A stretch of 36,055 bases of DNA from Planctomycetaceae bacterium (GTDB lineage: Bacteria; Planctomycetota; Planctomycetia; Planctomycetales; Planctomycetaceae), in assembly GCA_020850695.1 (NCBI GenBank), contig JADZEF010000347.1:1-36055 (forward strand), given 5' to 3'. How positions within the stretch are numbered: position 1 is the stretch's first letter; each line of letters begins with the position of its first letter. This document shows, piece after piece, positions 1-8,526 of the stretch. The position numbers were made by a program, and so were the translations under genes. The notes beneath the pieces are model-generated. The model had not been told where the DNA came from, made no database searches, and saw only the letters and a program-made list of their open reading frames with translations.

Positions 1-1
1 C

Positions 2-349
2 GGCAACCTGGCGCTCTATCGGCTGCTTTGCGATGTCCGCACCGGAATCCGGCAGTCGCTGCGCGACCTGCTCGTCGGAACGTTTGCCGCGGAAAAGGCG
101 GGCAACTCGGCTCCCGGACAATCGGTGGCGGGCTGCTACTTCTGCGCCAGTGGAACCAGCCCGCAGCAGACAGGTTTCGTCGAACCGGTCCTGCGGTTGC
201 AGGACCGAGCACAGGAAGAACTCGAATGGTTTCCGTCCGCGCTCGAGCGGGACGCCCTGCATCGTCTCCTGAGCCGTGCGGGATGGCTGGCGACGGCGGG
301 ACTGGCCGTCGGATGGCTGTGCCAAATGGGGGCCTGGCTGTCTCGGTAG
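2..349 (+). CDS. IcmF/TssM N-domain-like protein, 3' end (partial)
   Basis: The frame is open from the window edge to a TAG at 347-349, giving the last 115 residues of a protein. It contains GCYFCASGTSPQQTGF, which resembles the strand just before the third membrane helix of TssM/IcmF proteins (typically xGxYFTSGTQEG), then a helical stretch with ERD, and ends in one hydrophobic helix (about 18 residues, WLATAGLAVGWL) and the stop. In canonical TssM, the inner-membrane core of the T6SS membrane complex, this helix is followed by a periplasmic domain of several hundred residues. Here nothing follows. It lies 52 bases upstream of tssA on the same strand, which supports a T6SS role. The family call rests on a short, divergent stretch and on context; another T6SS-linked membrane protein is possible. 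Confidence 0.55.
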   Translation, partial: GNLALYRLLCDVRTGIRQSLRDLLVGTFAAEKAGNSAPGQSVAGCYFCASGTSPQQTGFVEPVLRLQDRAQEELEWFPSALERDALHRLLSRAGWLATAGLAVGWLCQMGAWLSR

Positions 350-401
350 TCGGTTCCGATCGCTGGGGCGGCAGGGATCGCCTCGTCCTGGATCTCCTCT
401 T

Positions 402-1499
402 ATGTCAACTCTCGCACTGTCCGACAGACGCGCCCTCGCCAGTCCGATCGCCGACGAACGCCCCAGCGGAGACGCCCTGGAGTACGACCCTCTGTTCGTC
501 GCGATGGAGCTCGCCGCCAGCGGACGCGAGGAGCAGCAGTTCGGCCAGACGGTCATCGAAGAGCAACCCCCGCAATGGGAGGCGGTGCGGGGATTGGCGA
601 TGGACCTCTGCCAGCGCACTCACGATCTCCGCGTCGGCGTGTACCTGGCCGAAGCCGTCCTCGAATCCGAGGGATTGTCCGGCTTCACGGACTGCCTGGA
701 GTTGCTCGCCGTCTGGCTGAAGAACGAGTGGGAGACAGTGCATCCCCAACTCGATGCGGAGGACCATTGGGATCCGACGCTGCGGCTGAATACATTGACC
801 CGGCTGACCGATTCGCGACGCATCCTGCAACGCCTGCGAGCGATCCCGCTGACCGAAGTCCGCGGTTTGGGCACGGTCACGATCGGCGGTCTGGCGATCC
901 TGTCGGATCCGAAGAAGGCCGAGAGCGAGGCGTTCAAGTCCACGGAAGCCACCCTGTCAGGGGGGCCGGTCGAACCGCTGCTGGAGGCGTCCGCGGCGAT
1001 GCAACGCACCCTCAAGGCGGTGCGCGATCTCGACCGGGCTGTCGCCGAACGCGTGGGCGTCGCCCGGTCGGTCGAGTTCGATCCCCTTGTGAAAGTCCTG
1101 AAGCAGGCGATCAGCCCGCTCGCCGATCGTTTGCAACGTCTCGGTGTGCGAAATGACCCCGCCTCGGAAGCGCGGCCGGCGGAACTTCGGACGGCGGCCC
1201 CGCCGAAGTCGAACATCATGGCCGACATCCCCCAGGAGAATCGCCCCGTGGAAACGCCGTCCGCGCCCCGCGCGTCGCCGTGCGACTGGTCGATCCGCAC
1301 GCGCGACGACGTCACACACGCTCTCGATCGGATCTGCGACTACTTTGCCAGGCACGAGCCCTCGAGTCCCATTCCGTTGCTGCTGGGACGCGCCAAGCGA
1401 CTCGTTCCCATGGGCTTCCTGGAGATCCTCCAGGAGCTCGGGCCCGACTTCCTCGCCCAGGCCCAGCGCCAGCCGGGGAATGCTGCCGTAAGCCGTTAG
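402..1499 (+). CDS. tssA: TssA-like T6SS baseplate/sheath-cap protein (ImpA N-terminal family)
   Basis: 365 aa. The N-terminal half has the ImpA_N pattern: PSGDALEYDPLFVAME, then PPQWEAVRGLAMDL, TTHDLRVGVYLAEA-type helices and a Trp-rich WLKNEWETVHPQLDAEDH. The C-terminal end, IRTRDDVTHALDRICDYFAR then SPIPLLLGRAKRLV and FLEILQELGPD, matches the short TssA class (Pseudomonas TssA1-like, about 345 aa), which joins the baseplate and helps sheath assembly in the cytoplasm. A Pro/Ala-rich linker separates the halves (roughly residues 255-300). I start at ATG 402, because upstream in-frame codons are Arg/Gly-rich and overlap the preceding gene. Shine-Dalgarno is weak. The gene follows the TssM-like frame and precedes tssB after 335 bases. 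Confidence 0.9.
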   Translation: MSTLALSDRRALASPIADERPSGDALEYDPLFVAMELAASGREEQQFGQTVIEEQPPQWEAVRGLAMDLCQRTHDLRVGVYLAEAVLESEGLSGFTDCLELLAVWLKNEWETVHPQLDAEDHWDPTLRLNTLTRLTDSRRILQRLRAIPLTEVRGLGTVTIGGLAILSDPKKAESEAFKSTEATLSGGPVEPLLEASAAMQRTLKAVRDLDRAVAERVGVARSVEFDPLVKVLKQAISPLADRLQRLGVRNDPASEARPAELRTAAPPKSNIMADIPQENRPVETPSAPRASPCDWSIRTRDDVTHALDRICDYFARHEPSSPIPLLLGRAKRLVPMGFLEILQELGPDFLAQAQRQPGNAAVSR

Positions 1500-1834
1500 C
1501 CAACCTGCACAACCGAAATCTCTCCCACCACGACCTGAAAATTCTGAGGGAATTCGCCACTTCCGAGCGCAACGCGATATTCCCGTTTCCCGATGGTCTT
1601 TCCATCACCACTCGTTGCAGGCGATGCCTGCCCCGATCGAGCACGTGTTCCCGCAATTCTTCACGGAGTGAGCCAATCGCCTTCGCCGAAAGCGTGGCCG
1701 CACGGACGTTGCCCGGTTCCGGTTTGACACGACGACGTTCCTGCCCTTCCTCCGACGTCAACGGCAGCCGGTCCGCCGGCCGCTGAAGGCCCGGTCAACC
1801 ATCGTTTCAACTCCACTCGGCCACGAGGTGTCCA
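1500..1834. other. 335-base gap between tssA and tssB
   Basis: No convincing gene. A TTGACA hexamer at 1724-1729 could be a -35 element but has no recognisable -10 at normal spacing. The gap is long enough to hold a promoter for tssB-tssC. A minus-strand frame (1660 down to 1496) is open but has no start codon. Confidence 0.4.
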
Positions 1835-2374
1835 TTGTCAGAAAGCAGCCAGAAATTTCTGTCGCGCAATCGTCCGCCGCGCGTGCAGATCGAATATGAC
1901 GTCGAAATCTACGGCGCTCAGAAAACCGTTCGTCTTCCGTTCGTGATGGGCGTGCTGGCCGACCTTTCGGGCCAGCCGGCCGAGCCGCTCCCCGCCGTCG
2001 CCGAACGAAAGCTTCTCGCAATCGACGGAGACAACTTCGACGACCGTCTCAAGTCGATGAAGCCGCGCGTCACCGCCCGCGTCCCCAACACCCTCACGGG
2101 CGAAGGGGAACTGAGCGTCGACCTGACGTTCGAAAGCCTCGACGATTTCTCCCCCGGCGCGGTGGCCCAGAAGGTCGAGCCGCTCCGCAAGCTCCTCGAA
2201 GCCCGGCGGAAGCTCGTCAACCTGCTGACCTACATGGACGGCAAATCCGACGCGGAAGAGCTCATCAGCAACGCCCTGGGCAACCGCGCCCTGCTCGAAA
2301 TGCTCGCCGCCCCGAAACCCGAGGCCGCCCCGACCTCCGCCGTTGCCGCCGCCGCCAATCCGTCCGCCAACTGA
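1835..2374 (+). CDS. tssB: TssB, T6SS contractile sheath small subunit
   Basis: 179 aa, the usual length for TssB/VipA. Signature blocks are visible near the N-terminus: RPPRVQIEYDVEIYGAQ followed by LPFVMGVLADLSGQ, and later the helix pair around LRKLLEARRKLVNLLTYMDG that interlocks with TssC. TssB and TssC polymerise in the cytoplasm into the sheath whose contraction drives the Hcp tube outward. The start is TTG at 1835, supported by GAGG at 1825-1828 and by the position of the family motif; no ATG fits. The last about 20 residues are an Ala/Pro tail. tssC begins 25 bases downstream, so the two are co-transcribed. Confidence 0.96.
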   Translation: MSESSQKFLSRNRPPRVQIEYDVEIYGAQKTVRLPFVMGVLADLSGQPAEPLPAVAERKLLAIDGDNFDDRLKSMKPRVTARVPNTLTGEGELSVDLTFESLDDFSPGAVAQKVEPLRKLLEARRKLVNLLTYMDGKSDAEELISNALGNRALLEMLAAPKPEAAPTSAVAAAANPSAN

Positions 2375-2399
2375 ATCAATCCCTGAAAGGGCCATCCTT

Positions 2400-3881
2400 A
2401 TGAGTGCTACTGCTGTGGCGGAACCCGTTGCGATGCCCGCATCGGCCGACGCCTTCTCTCTCCTGGTCGAACGCGACTTCAAACCCCGCACGGCCCACGC
2501 CCGCGAATCGGTCGAAGCCGCGATCTCCTGCCTCGCGCAGGAAGTCCTTCAGGATGGATCGGTGATCCCCACCGACGCCGTCCACACCATCGAAGGACTG
2601 ATCGCCGCCATCGACGAAAAGCTGACGACGCAGGTCAACGCCATCATCCACCACGAAAACTTCCAGAAGCTGGAAGGGGCGTGGCGGGGGCTGCATCACC
2701 TCGTCAGCCATACCGAAACCGACGAGATGCTCAAGATCCGCGTCTTGAACATCTCGAAGAGCGACCTGCACAAGACGCTCAAGAAGTTCAAGGGGACGAC
2801 GTGGGACCAGAGCCCGATCTTCAAGAAGATCTACGAAGAGGAATACGGTCAGTTCGGCGGTGAGCCGTACGGCTGCATCGTCGGCGACTACTACTTCGAC
2901 CACACCCCGCCCGACGTCGAACTGCTGGGCGAGCTCTCCAAGATCGCGGCGGCAAGCCACCTCCCCTTCATCGGCGGGGCCGACCCGTCGCTGATGCAGA
3001 TGGAGTCGTGGCAGCAGCTGACGAATCCGCGCGACCTCACCAAGATCTTCCAGACGGTCGAGTACGCCAGCTGGCGGAGCCTTCGCGAGAGCGAGGACGC
3101 GCGGTACATCGGGCTGGCGATGCCCCGCTTCCTGGCCCGGCAGCCGTACGGCGCGAAGACGAACCCGGTTGACGAGTTCGACTTCGAGGAGGACACCCTC
3201 GGCGCCGACCACAGGAAGTTCACGTGGGCCAACTCGGCCTACGCGATGGCCTCGAACATCACCCACGCGTTCAAAGTCTACGGCTGGTGCTCGCGGATCC
3301 GCGGCATCGAGTCGGGCGGGGCGGTCGAGGGCCTGCCGGTCCACGTCTTCCCGACCGACGACGGCGGCGTCGACGTGAAGTGCCCGACCGAGATCGCCAT
3401 CAGCGACCGCCGCGAAGCCGAACTCGCGAAGAACGGCTTCATGCCGCTCATCTACAAAAAGAACTCGGACTTCGCCGCGTTCATCGGCGCTCAGTCGCTG
3501 CACAACCCGCCGGCCTACGACAATCCGGACGCCACGGCGAACGCCAACCTCGGCGCCCGCCTGCCGTACCTGTTCGCCGTCTGCCGGTTCGCCCACTACC
3601 TGAAGTGCATCGTGCGCGACAAAGTGGGATCGTTCAAGGACCGGGCCGCGATGGAGCACTGGCTCCAGGACTGGATCCTCAACTACGTCGACGGCGACCC
3701 GGCGAACTCGTCGGAAGAAGTGAAGGCCCGCAAGCCGCTGGCCGAAGCGAAGGTCGTGGTCGAGGACGTGGCCGGCAATCCCGGCTACTACAACTCGAAG
3801 TTCTTCCTTCGCCCGCATTACCAGCTCGAAGGCCTGACCGTCTCGCTGCGGCTCACGGCGAAGCTGCCCGGCGGCAAATAA
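2400..3881 (+). CDS. tssC: TssC, T6SS contractile sheath large subunit
   Basis: 493 aa, standard TssC/VipB length. The family blocks are in order: helical N-terminal part, then HHENFQKLEGAWRGLHHLV, the LLNIS-type segment ILNISKSDL (here VLNISKSDL), FKKIYEEEYGQFGGEPYG, GDYYFDHTPPDVELL, WRSLRESEDARYIGLAMPRF, and a C-terminal half ending HYQLEGLTVSLRLTAKLP. It forms the sheath with TssB. ATG 2400 has AAAGG at 2386-2390, nine bases away; the frame is open further upstream but that part overlaps the tssB end. A hairpin 37 bases after the stop probably ends the tssB-tssC message. Confidence 0.97.
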   Translation: MSATAVAEPVAMPASADAFSLLVERDFKPRTAHARESVEAAISCLAQEVLQDGSVIPTDAVHTIEGLIAAIDEKLTTQVNAIIHHENFQKLEGAWRGLHHLVSHTETDEMLKIRVLNISKSDLHKTLKKFKGTTWDQSPIFKKIYEEEYGQFGGEPYGCIVGDYYFDHTPPDVELLGELSKIAAASHLPFIGGADPSLMQMESWQQLTNPRDLTKIFQTVEYASWRSLRESEDARYIGLAMPRFLARQPYGAKTNPVDEFDFEEDTLGADHRKFTWANSAYAMASNITHAFKVYGWCSRIRGIESGGAVEGLPVHVFPTDDGGVDVKCPTEIAISDRREAELAKNGFMPLIYKKNSDFAAFIGAQSLHNPPAYDNPDATANANLGARLPYLFAVCRFAHYLKCIVRDKVGSFKDRAAMEHWLQDWILNYVDGDPANSSEEVKARKPLAEAKVVVEDVAGNPGYYNSKFFLRPHYQLEGLTVSLRLTAKLPGGK

Positions 3882-3917
3882 CAGGGCGATTCGCTCGCAG
3901 GAATGGCTGCGTCAGAC

Positions 3918-3950
3918 AACCCCGGTCCGGCGGTCCCGTCGGACCGGGTT
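3918..3950 (+). terminator. Hairpin terminator after tssC
   Basis: AACCCCGGTCCG pairs with CGGACCGGGTT with one bulge and a 10-base loop, followed by TTCTTCCCC. It sits between tssC and hcp and would separate sheath from tube expression. Confidence 0.55.
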
Positions 3951-4025
3951 CTTCCCCGAACACCACGCGGCTTTCATCCCGACGGAAAGCCGTCTTCCCT
4001 ACGACACACTGCAGGCAGGTTAATC

Positions 4026-4517
4026 ATGGCTGTCGATATGTTCCTCAAGCTGGATGGCATTCCGGGCGAGGCGCGCGACTCGCTCGGACATGCGAACGAA
4101 ATCGATATCAAGAGCTTTACCTGGGGCGTCACCCAGCTCGGTAACTTCAACCACGGCAACGGCGGTGGTAAAGGGCGTGTCAACATCGAGACGCTCAACA
4201 TCGTGAAGAAAGTCGACGCCGCGTCGCACGCCCTCTTCAAGTCGTGCGTGACCGGCAAGCACATTCCGACCGGCAAGCTGACCATCCGCAAGGCGGGCGG
4301 CGCCGCTCCCGTCGAATACGTCACGATCAGCCTCGAAAAGGTCTTCGTGAACAACATCACGACCAACTCGACACGCGACTCCGAGTCGGTGATGGAGGAC
4401 ATCTCGTTCTCCTTCGAGAAGGTGACCTTCAGCTACCAGGAGCAGGGGGACGACGGCGCCAAGCTGGGCGGCGCTCGCGAGATGAGCTTCAACGTCGCAA
4501 CCAACGCCGCCGCATAG
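4026..4517 (+). CDS. hcp: Hcp (TssD), T6SS tube protein
   Basis: 163 aa, normal for Hcp. It begins MAVDMFLKLDGIPGEARD, then the conserved IDIKSFTWGVTQ block, a Gly-rich loop (GNGGGKGRV) and VNIETLNIVKKVDAASHALF, followed by the beta-barrel strands VEYVTISLEKVFV, ESVMEDISFSFEKVTFSY. Hexamers stack into the tube inside the TssBC sheath and carry small effectors. ATG 4026 has AGG at 4017-4019. The frame is open upstream to 3903, but that stretch contains the tssC terminator hairpin and is rejected. It has its own terminator, so it is probably transcribed separately and strongly. Confidence 0.96.
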   Translation: MAVDMFLKLDGIPGEARDSLGHANEIDIKSFTWGVTQLGNFNHGNGGGKGRVNIETLNIVKKVDAASHALFKSCVTGKHIPTGKLTIRKAGGAAPVEYVTISLEKVFVNNITTNSTRDSESVMEDISFSFEKVTFSYQEQGDDGAKLGGAREMSFNVATNAAA

Positions 4518-4566
4518 CGACGGTTGTTGTGATGTGATGTGACGGGCCGAAAACAAAGCGTGAGAG

Positions 4567-4596
4567 AGGCCCGGTGCGAGCCATCGCCCCGGGCCT
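4567..4596 (+). terminator. Rho-independent terminator after hcp
   Basis: AGGCCCGG and CCGGGCCT form a perfect 8-bp stem around a 14-base loop, followed by TTGCTT, 49 bases after the hcp stop. Confidence 0.65.
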
Positions 4597-4748
4597 TTGC
4601 TTCGCCGCACGACGTGCCGCAGCGTCATCTATCATTCGCCACCGAGCCCCACCGGGCTCGCCCCGGTGGTGAATGACTGAATGGCTACGGGCGGATTCGC
4701 GAAGACTCGTGGAATACACAGACCTGAAACGAGCGTCGCAGCGCTCTT

Positions 4749-4967
4749 TACGCCGAAGGCGTTGAACTCCAAAGCCCAGGGTCGCGAGGCTCGGCGAGCG
4801 CACCCTGGGTTACGAGAGAGGGATTCGGTACCCCAACGGGGTACTACATCGCGGTGGCAAACGGTTTGTACAACCCCGTTGGGGTTGGCGTTGTCTTCCT
4901 GCTTCAACCCAGGGTGCGCTCACTTCGTTCGCGACCCTGGGCTACTGCGTGCAACGCCTTCGGCGTA
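4749..4967. repeat. 219-bp compound inverted repeat between hcp and tssE
   Basis: The outer arms are 4749-4811 and 4906-4967. They share TACGCCGAAGGCGTTG at the ends, AGCCCAGGGTCGCGA in the middle and GCGCACCCTGGGTT inside, with two short divergent blocks. Between them lie two small palindromes, GTACCCCAACGGGGTAC (4828-4844) and CAACCCCGTTGGGGTTG (4871-4887), which share the CCCCAACGGGG core in opposite sense. No open frame of note lies inside. It resembles a REP/BIME- or MITE-like dispersed element. Confidence 0.8.
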
Positions 4968-5032
4968 TAGACGCCTGTCGCGCAGAAGCCGCGCTCAGAG
5001 CCCCGCATCAACACGATGGAGGATCCGTCGGA

Positions 5033-5545
5033 ATGCTTTCTGCCTTTCGCAATGACGACGCCTGCCAGCCATCGCTGCTCGACCGGTTGCGGGACGATCG
5101 TCCGAAGGAACGAACGGAATCGACAGCGGTGATGAACTACAGCTGGACCGAGTACCGCGAATCGGTCCTCCGCGATCTCCAGTGGCTCCTCAGCACGACG
5201 GGCCCGACGGCGCTCGGCGACTGGTCCCGGTGGAAGGAAGTCGAAAAATCGACGCTGAACTTCGGCGTGCCCGAGGTCTGTGCCACGTCGGCCGCAGCCG
5301 TCGCCCAGCGCCGCTGGGAAGCGTCCTTCCAGCAGGCGCTCGCCAGGTTCGAGCCGCGACTGCGTGAGGAGACGATCCGCGTGCGGCTGCTCCCCGCGGA
5401 GCTGGTCCCGACGCGGAACCTCGTCGTGATGGAAATCTCCGCCGAGCTGGTCGTCGCACCCTTGCCGATCCGCTTTCGCGTCACGATCGATCGCGAAACG
5501 TCGACCGCCACGATCCACGACTCGACGACTCGAAAGGCCGCCTGA
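5033..5545 (+). CDS. tssE: TssE, T6SS baseplate wedge protein (gp25-like)
   Basis: 170 aa, the usual TssE length. It has the N-terminal SLLDRLRDD block (as PSLLDRLRDDRP), the YRESVLRDLQWLLSTT helix that corresponds to the conserved xSVxRDLexLLNT helix of gp25-like proteins, and the FEPRLREETIRVRLL strand near residue 110. TssE joins TssF and TssG in the baseplate wedge. ATG 5033 has GGAGG at 5018-5022. In-frame codons upstream to 4949 fall in the repeat element and are not used. The stop overlaps the tssF start in TGATG, so translation is coupled. Confidence 0.9.
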   Translation: MLSAFRNDDACQPSLLDRLRDDRPKERTESTAVMNYSWTEYRESVLRDLQWLLSTTGPTALGDWSRWKEVEKSTLNFGVPEVCATSAAAVAQRRWEASFQQALARFEPRLREETIRVRLLPAELVPTRNLVVMEISAELVVAPLPIRFRVTIDRETSTATIHDSTTRKAA

Positions 5546-7455
5546 TGGAACCGCGCCTGCTCGAACTCTACAACTCGGAACTCCGCCATCTCCGCGGGAT
5601 GGGAGGCGAGTTCGCCCGCGACTTCCCCAAGATCGCCGGCCGGCTCGGGCTCGACCGCTTTCAATGCGCCGACCCCTACGTGGAGCGGCTCCTCGAAGGC
5701 TTCGCGTTCCTCGCCGCCCGCGTGCAACTGAAGCTCGAAGCCGAATTCCCGCGATTCACGCAGCATCTGCTCGACGTCGTCTACCCGCACTTCCTGGCGA
5801 CGCTCCCCGCGATGACGGTCGCCCAGTTCCAGCCCGACCCGCGCGAAGGCTCGCTGACCGACGGCTTCACGATCCCGCGCGGAACGTCCCTCTACAGCCA
5901 GCCGACGGGGCCGAACCGCACCCTGTGCGAATTCCGCACGGCCCACGCGATCGATCTCTTCCCGATCGAGCTCGCCGACGCGGAATACTTCGCGCGGAAC
6001 ACTCCGGTCCACATTCTTCCGCCCATCAACGGAGTCAAGTCGGGCTATCGCTTCGTCCTGAAGACAACGAACCAGGGACCCTTCTCGCAGACGCAATTCG
6101 ACCGGCTCAACCTTTTTCTGAGGGGCGACAGTCACTCGTCGTCGAACGTCTACGAGCAGTTGCTGGCGCACTCGGTTGCAGTGGTTGTCCGCCCTGTGCG
6201 GCCTCGCCTGCCCGACGGCGACCCGCTGGCCCGGCACGCGCATGACGGCCAGGTCATCCTCGACAAATCGGTCATTCGGCCGATCGGATTCCGCGATGAC
6301 GAATCGCTGCTCCCCGTCGATCGCCGCAGCTTTCAAGGCTACCGGCTGCTGCAGGAATACTTCGCCTTCCCGCAGCGGTTCCACTTCGTCGAGATTGGAG
6401 GGTTGCAAAAGGCGGTCGCCCAGTGCCAGGGGACGGAACTCGAAGTCTTCGTGCTGCTCGACACTGCCCGCCGCGGCAACGATCAGGTGGTCCACCGCGA
6501 AGACTTCGCCCTGCACTGCACACCAGCCATCAACCTGTTCCCCAAGCGGGCCGACCGCATTCACTTGTCCGATCGGAAACCCGATTTCCACATCACGCCC
6601 GATCGGACACGGCCGCTCGACTTCGAGATCCACTCCGTCTCCAAAGTCGTAGGACACGGCCTGCACGGGAGCGACGATCAGGAGTTTCTGCCGTTCTACG
6701 GCCAGCATTCCGGCCAGGCGCCGTCCGGTGAGGGAGCCTACTTCTCGGTCGAACGTCGGCCGCGCGTCCAGGCCGGAGCCCTCGTCAACCGCGATGCCGC
6801 TGCGACGTATCACGGAAGCGAGGCGTTTCTCTCGCTCGTCGATGCTCACGAGGCCCCGTATCGAAGCGACCTGAAGACGCTCTCGGTGCAGACCCTCTGC
6901 ACGAACCGCAACCTGGCCGCCGAGATGTCCCTCGGAACGGGGGCGACCGACTGGACGCTCCAGATTGCCGCACCGGTGCAATCGGTCCGCAGTCTCGCCG
7001 GCCCGACCGCTCCCGTCCCCTCACCCGCCGTGCAGCGTGCAGAGTTGGGATGGAAGTTGATCAACCTCCTTTCGCTCAATTACCTCAGCCTCGTCGACTC
7101 CGATCCGGAGGAGGGAGCGACGGCGTTGCGGGAGATCCTCACGCTGCACTGCCATCGGAGCGATGCATCCTCGCTGCGGCAGATCGACGGCGTGCGGCAT
7201 GCGTCGGTGAGGCCGGTCACGCGGAGATTGCCGATGAGCGGGCCGATCGCTTTCGGTCGCGGGCTGGAGATCACGATCGAAGGGCAAGAGTCCTGTTTTG
7301 AGGGAAGCGGGGTCTTTCTGCTGGGGAGCGTGCTGGAGCAATTTTTCGCCCGCTACGCGTCGATTAATTCCTTCACGGAAACGGTTCTCAGGACGACGGA
7401 ACGGAACGAGGTCCATCGATGGCCGCTGCGCACCGGACGGCGACAGACGCTCTAG
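5545..7455 (+). CDS. tssF: TssF, T6SS baseplate protein
   Basis: 636 aa, typical TssF/VasA (ImpG) size. It opens with LLELYNSELRHLRGMGGEFA, FPKIAGRLG, DPYVERLLEGFAFLAARVQL, and PRFTQHLLDVVYPHFLATLP, the conserved N-terminal blocks. Later parts include PTPAINLF-like TPAINLFPKRADRIHLSD and, near the end, the GRGLEITIEGQE strand and EQFFARYASINSFTETVL. Two TssF bind one TssG in each wedge. It overlaps tssE by one base and tssG by 37 bases. Confidence 0.96.
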   Translation: MEPRLLELYNSELRHLRGMGGEFARDFPKIAGRLGLDRFQCADPYVERLLEGFAFLAARVQLKLEAEFPRFTQHLLDVVYPHFLATLPAMTVAQFQPDPREGSLTDGFTIPRGTSLYSQPTGPNRTLCEFRTAHAIDLFPIELADAEYFARNTPVHILPPINGVKSGYRFVLKTTNQGPFSQTQFDRLNLFLRGDSHSSSNVYEQLLAHSVAVVVRPVRPRLPDGDPLARHAHDGQVILDKSVIRPIGFRDDESLLPVDRRSFQGYRLLQEYFAFPQRFHFVEIGGLQKAVAQCQGTELEVFVLLDTARRGNDQVVHREDFALHCTPAINLFPKRADRIHLSDRKPDFHITPDRTRPLDFEIHSVSKVVGHGLHGSDDQEFLPFYGQHSGQAPSGEGAYFSVERRPRVQAGALVNRDAAATYHGSEAFLSLVDAHEAPYRSDLKTLSVQTLCTNRNLAAEMSLGTGATDWTLQIAAPVQSVRSLAGPTAPVPSPAVQRAELGWKLINLLSLNYLSLVDSDPEEGATALREILTLHCHRSDASSLRQIDGVRHASVRPVTRRLPMSGPIAFGRGLEITIEGQESCFEGSGVFLLGSVLEQFFARYASINSFTETVLRTTERNEVHRWPLRTGRRQTL

Positions 7456-8483
7456 CGTCCCCCGCAGCGTCGGCCATTCCCGCACGACTGGCCGAGTCTG
7501 CGTCGCACTACGAATACTTCCAGGCGTTACGACTCCTCGAATGCGCTCATCGCGGCTGGCCGCGGCTCGGCGCCGCCCAGGACCCGCACGATGAATTCGT
7601 GCGGCTCGAGCATCGCCCCACGCTCGCATTCACGCCGTCGCCAACGGCCGAGTACGAAGCGGGCGACGACACCCGCCCCGCGCGGTTGGCCTCACATTGC
7701 TTCGGACTGGTCGGACCCAACGGCCCGCTGCCGCTGCACCTCACCGAGTATGCGGTCGACCGGGGCTACCACTACGGCGACCAGACGTTCCGCCGCTTCC
7801 TCGATCTGTTCCACCATCGGATGCTGTCGCTGTTCTATCGGGCCTGGGCCGATGCACAGCCGACGGTGCAATCGGACCGCCCCGAATCCGACCGCTACGG
7901 CGTCTACCTCGGTTCGCTCTTCGGAATCGGCCTCGAATCCGAGCACAGCCGCAATGCTCTGCCCGACGCCGCAAAGCTGCACTTCGCGGGACGGTTCGTT
8001 GCGGGGACGCGAAACGCGGAAGGGCTGGAAGCGATCGTCAGCGCCGTGCTGGGAGTTCCCGCCGAGGTCGAGCCATTCGCTGGAGAGTGGCTGGCGATTC
8101 CAGATGATTGTCATCTGAAGCTGGGACAGTCGCTGTCCAACGGCCGCCTCGGGGAATCCGCGACAATCGGAACACGGATCTGGGACCGCCAGTCCCGCTG
8201 CCGCCTGATTCTGGGACCGATGCGGTTCGCGAGCTTCGAGGCCGTGTTGCCGGGAGGAGCCCACGACCGCCTCCTGTGCGACACGCTCCGCCAGTACCTC
8301 GGCGACGAACTGGCGTGCGACGTGGTGCTGGAACTCGACGGCCGCGACATCCCCCCGCTGCAACTGGGTAACAACGCGCGGCTGGGACAGACAACCTGGA
8401 TCCCCGACCGCCAACCCTTCGCGAATCGACGCGACGTCGTGCTGAGAGACGAAGCGCGAGCCCATGCGGCGGACCGAGCTTGA
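7419..8483 (+). CDS. tssG: TssG, T6SS baseplate protein
   Basis: 354 aa, normal for TssG/VasB (ImpH). Seen blocks are YEYFQALRLLE, a FVRLEHRPTLAFTPS strand, the conserved GLVGPNGPLPLHLTEY motif, RRFLDLFHHRMLSLFYRAW and, in the C-terminal half, RFVAGTRNAEGLEAIVSAVL and GTRIWDRQSRCRLILGPM. It wedges with TssF and TssE. The ATG at 7419 lies inside tssF, a 37-base overlap. The C-terminus ends in a charged tail. A perfect 26-bp inverted repeat follows at 8527-8619. Confidence 0.95.
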   Translation: MAAAHRTATDALASPAASAIPARLAESASHYEYFQALRLLECAHRGWPRLGAAQDPHDEFVRLEHRPTLAFTPSPTAEYEAGDDTRPARLASHCFGLVGPNGPLPLHLTEYAVDRGYHYGDQTFRRFLDLFHHRMLSLFYRAWADAQPTVQSDRPESDRYGVYLGSLFGIGLESEHSRNALPDAAKLHFAGRFVAGTRNAEGLEAIVSAVLGVPAEVEPFAGEWLAIPDDCHLKLGQSLSNGRLGESATIGTRIWDRQSRCRLILGPMRFASFEAVLPGGAHDRLLCDTLRQYLGDELACDVVLELDGRDIPPLQLGNNARLGQTTWIPDRQPFANRRDVVLRDEARAHAADRA

Positions 8484-8526
8484 GCCCATGAGAGAGTCAG
8501 CAAACAAAGTCGGAGAGGCGATTTTC

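Noticed and set aside
1496..1660. Minus-strand frame ending tail-to-tail with tssA, with a protein-like end (EYRVALGSGEFPQNFQVVVG)
   Set aside because: It is only 55 codons between stops and has no ATG, GTG or TTG start; a degraded gene is possible but not supported.
2376..3818. 480-codon open frame antisense to tssC
   Set aside because: Val/Arg/Asp-rich translation typical of the reverse strand of a high-GC gene; tssC itself is certain.
4749..4967. Possible CRISPR array in the repeat between hcp and tssE
   Set aside because: The repeats are inverted, not direct, and not regularly spaced; no cas genes in the window.
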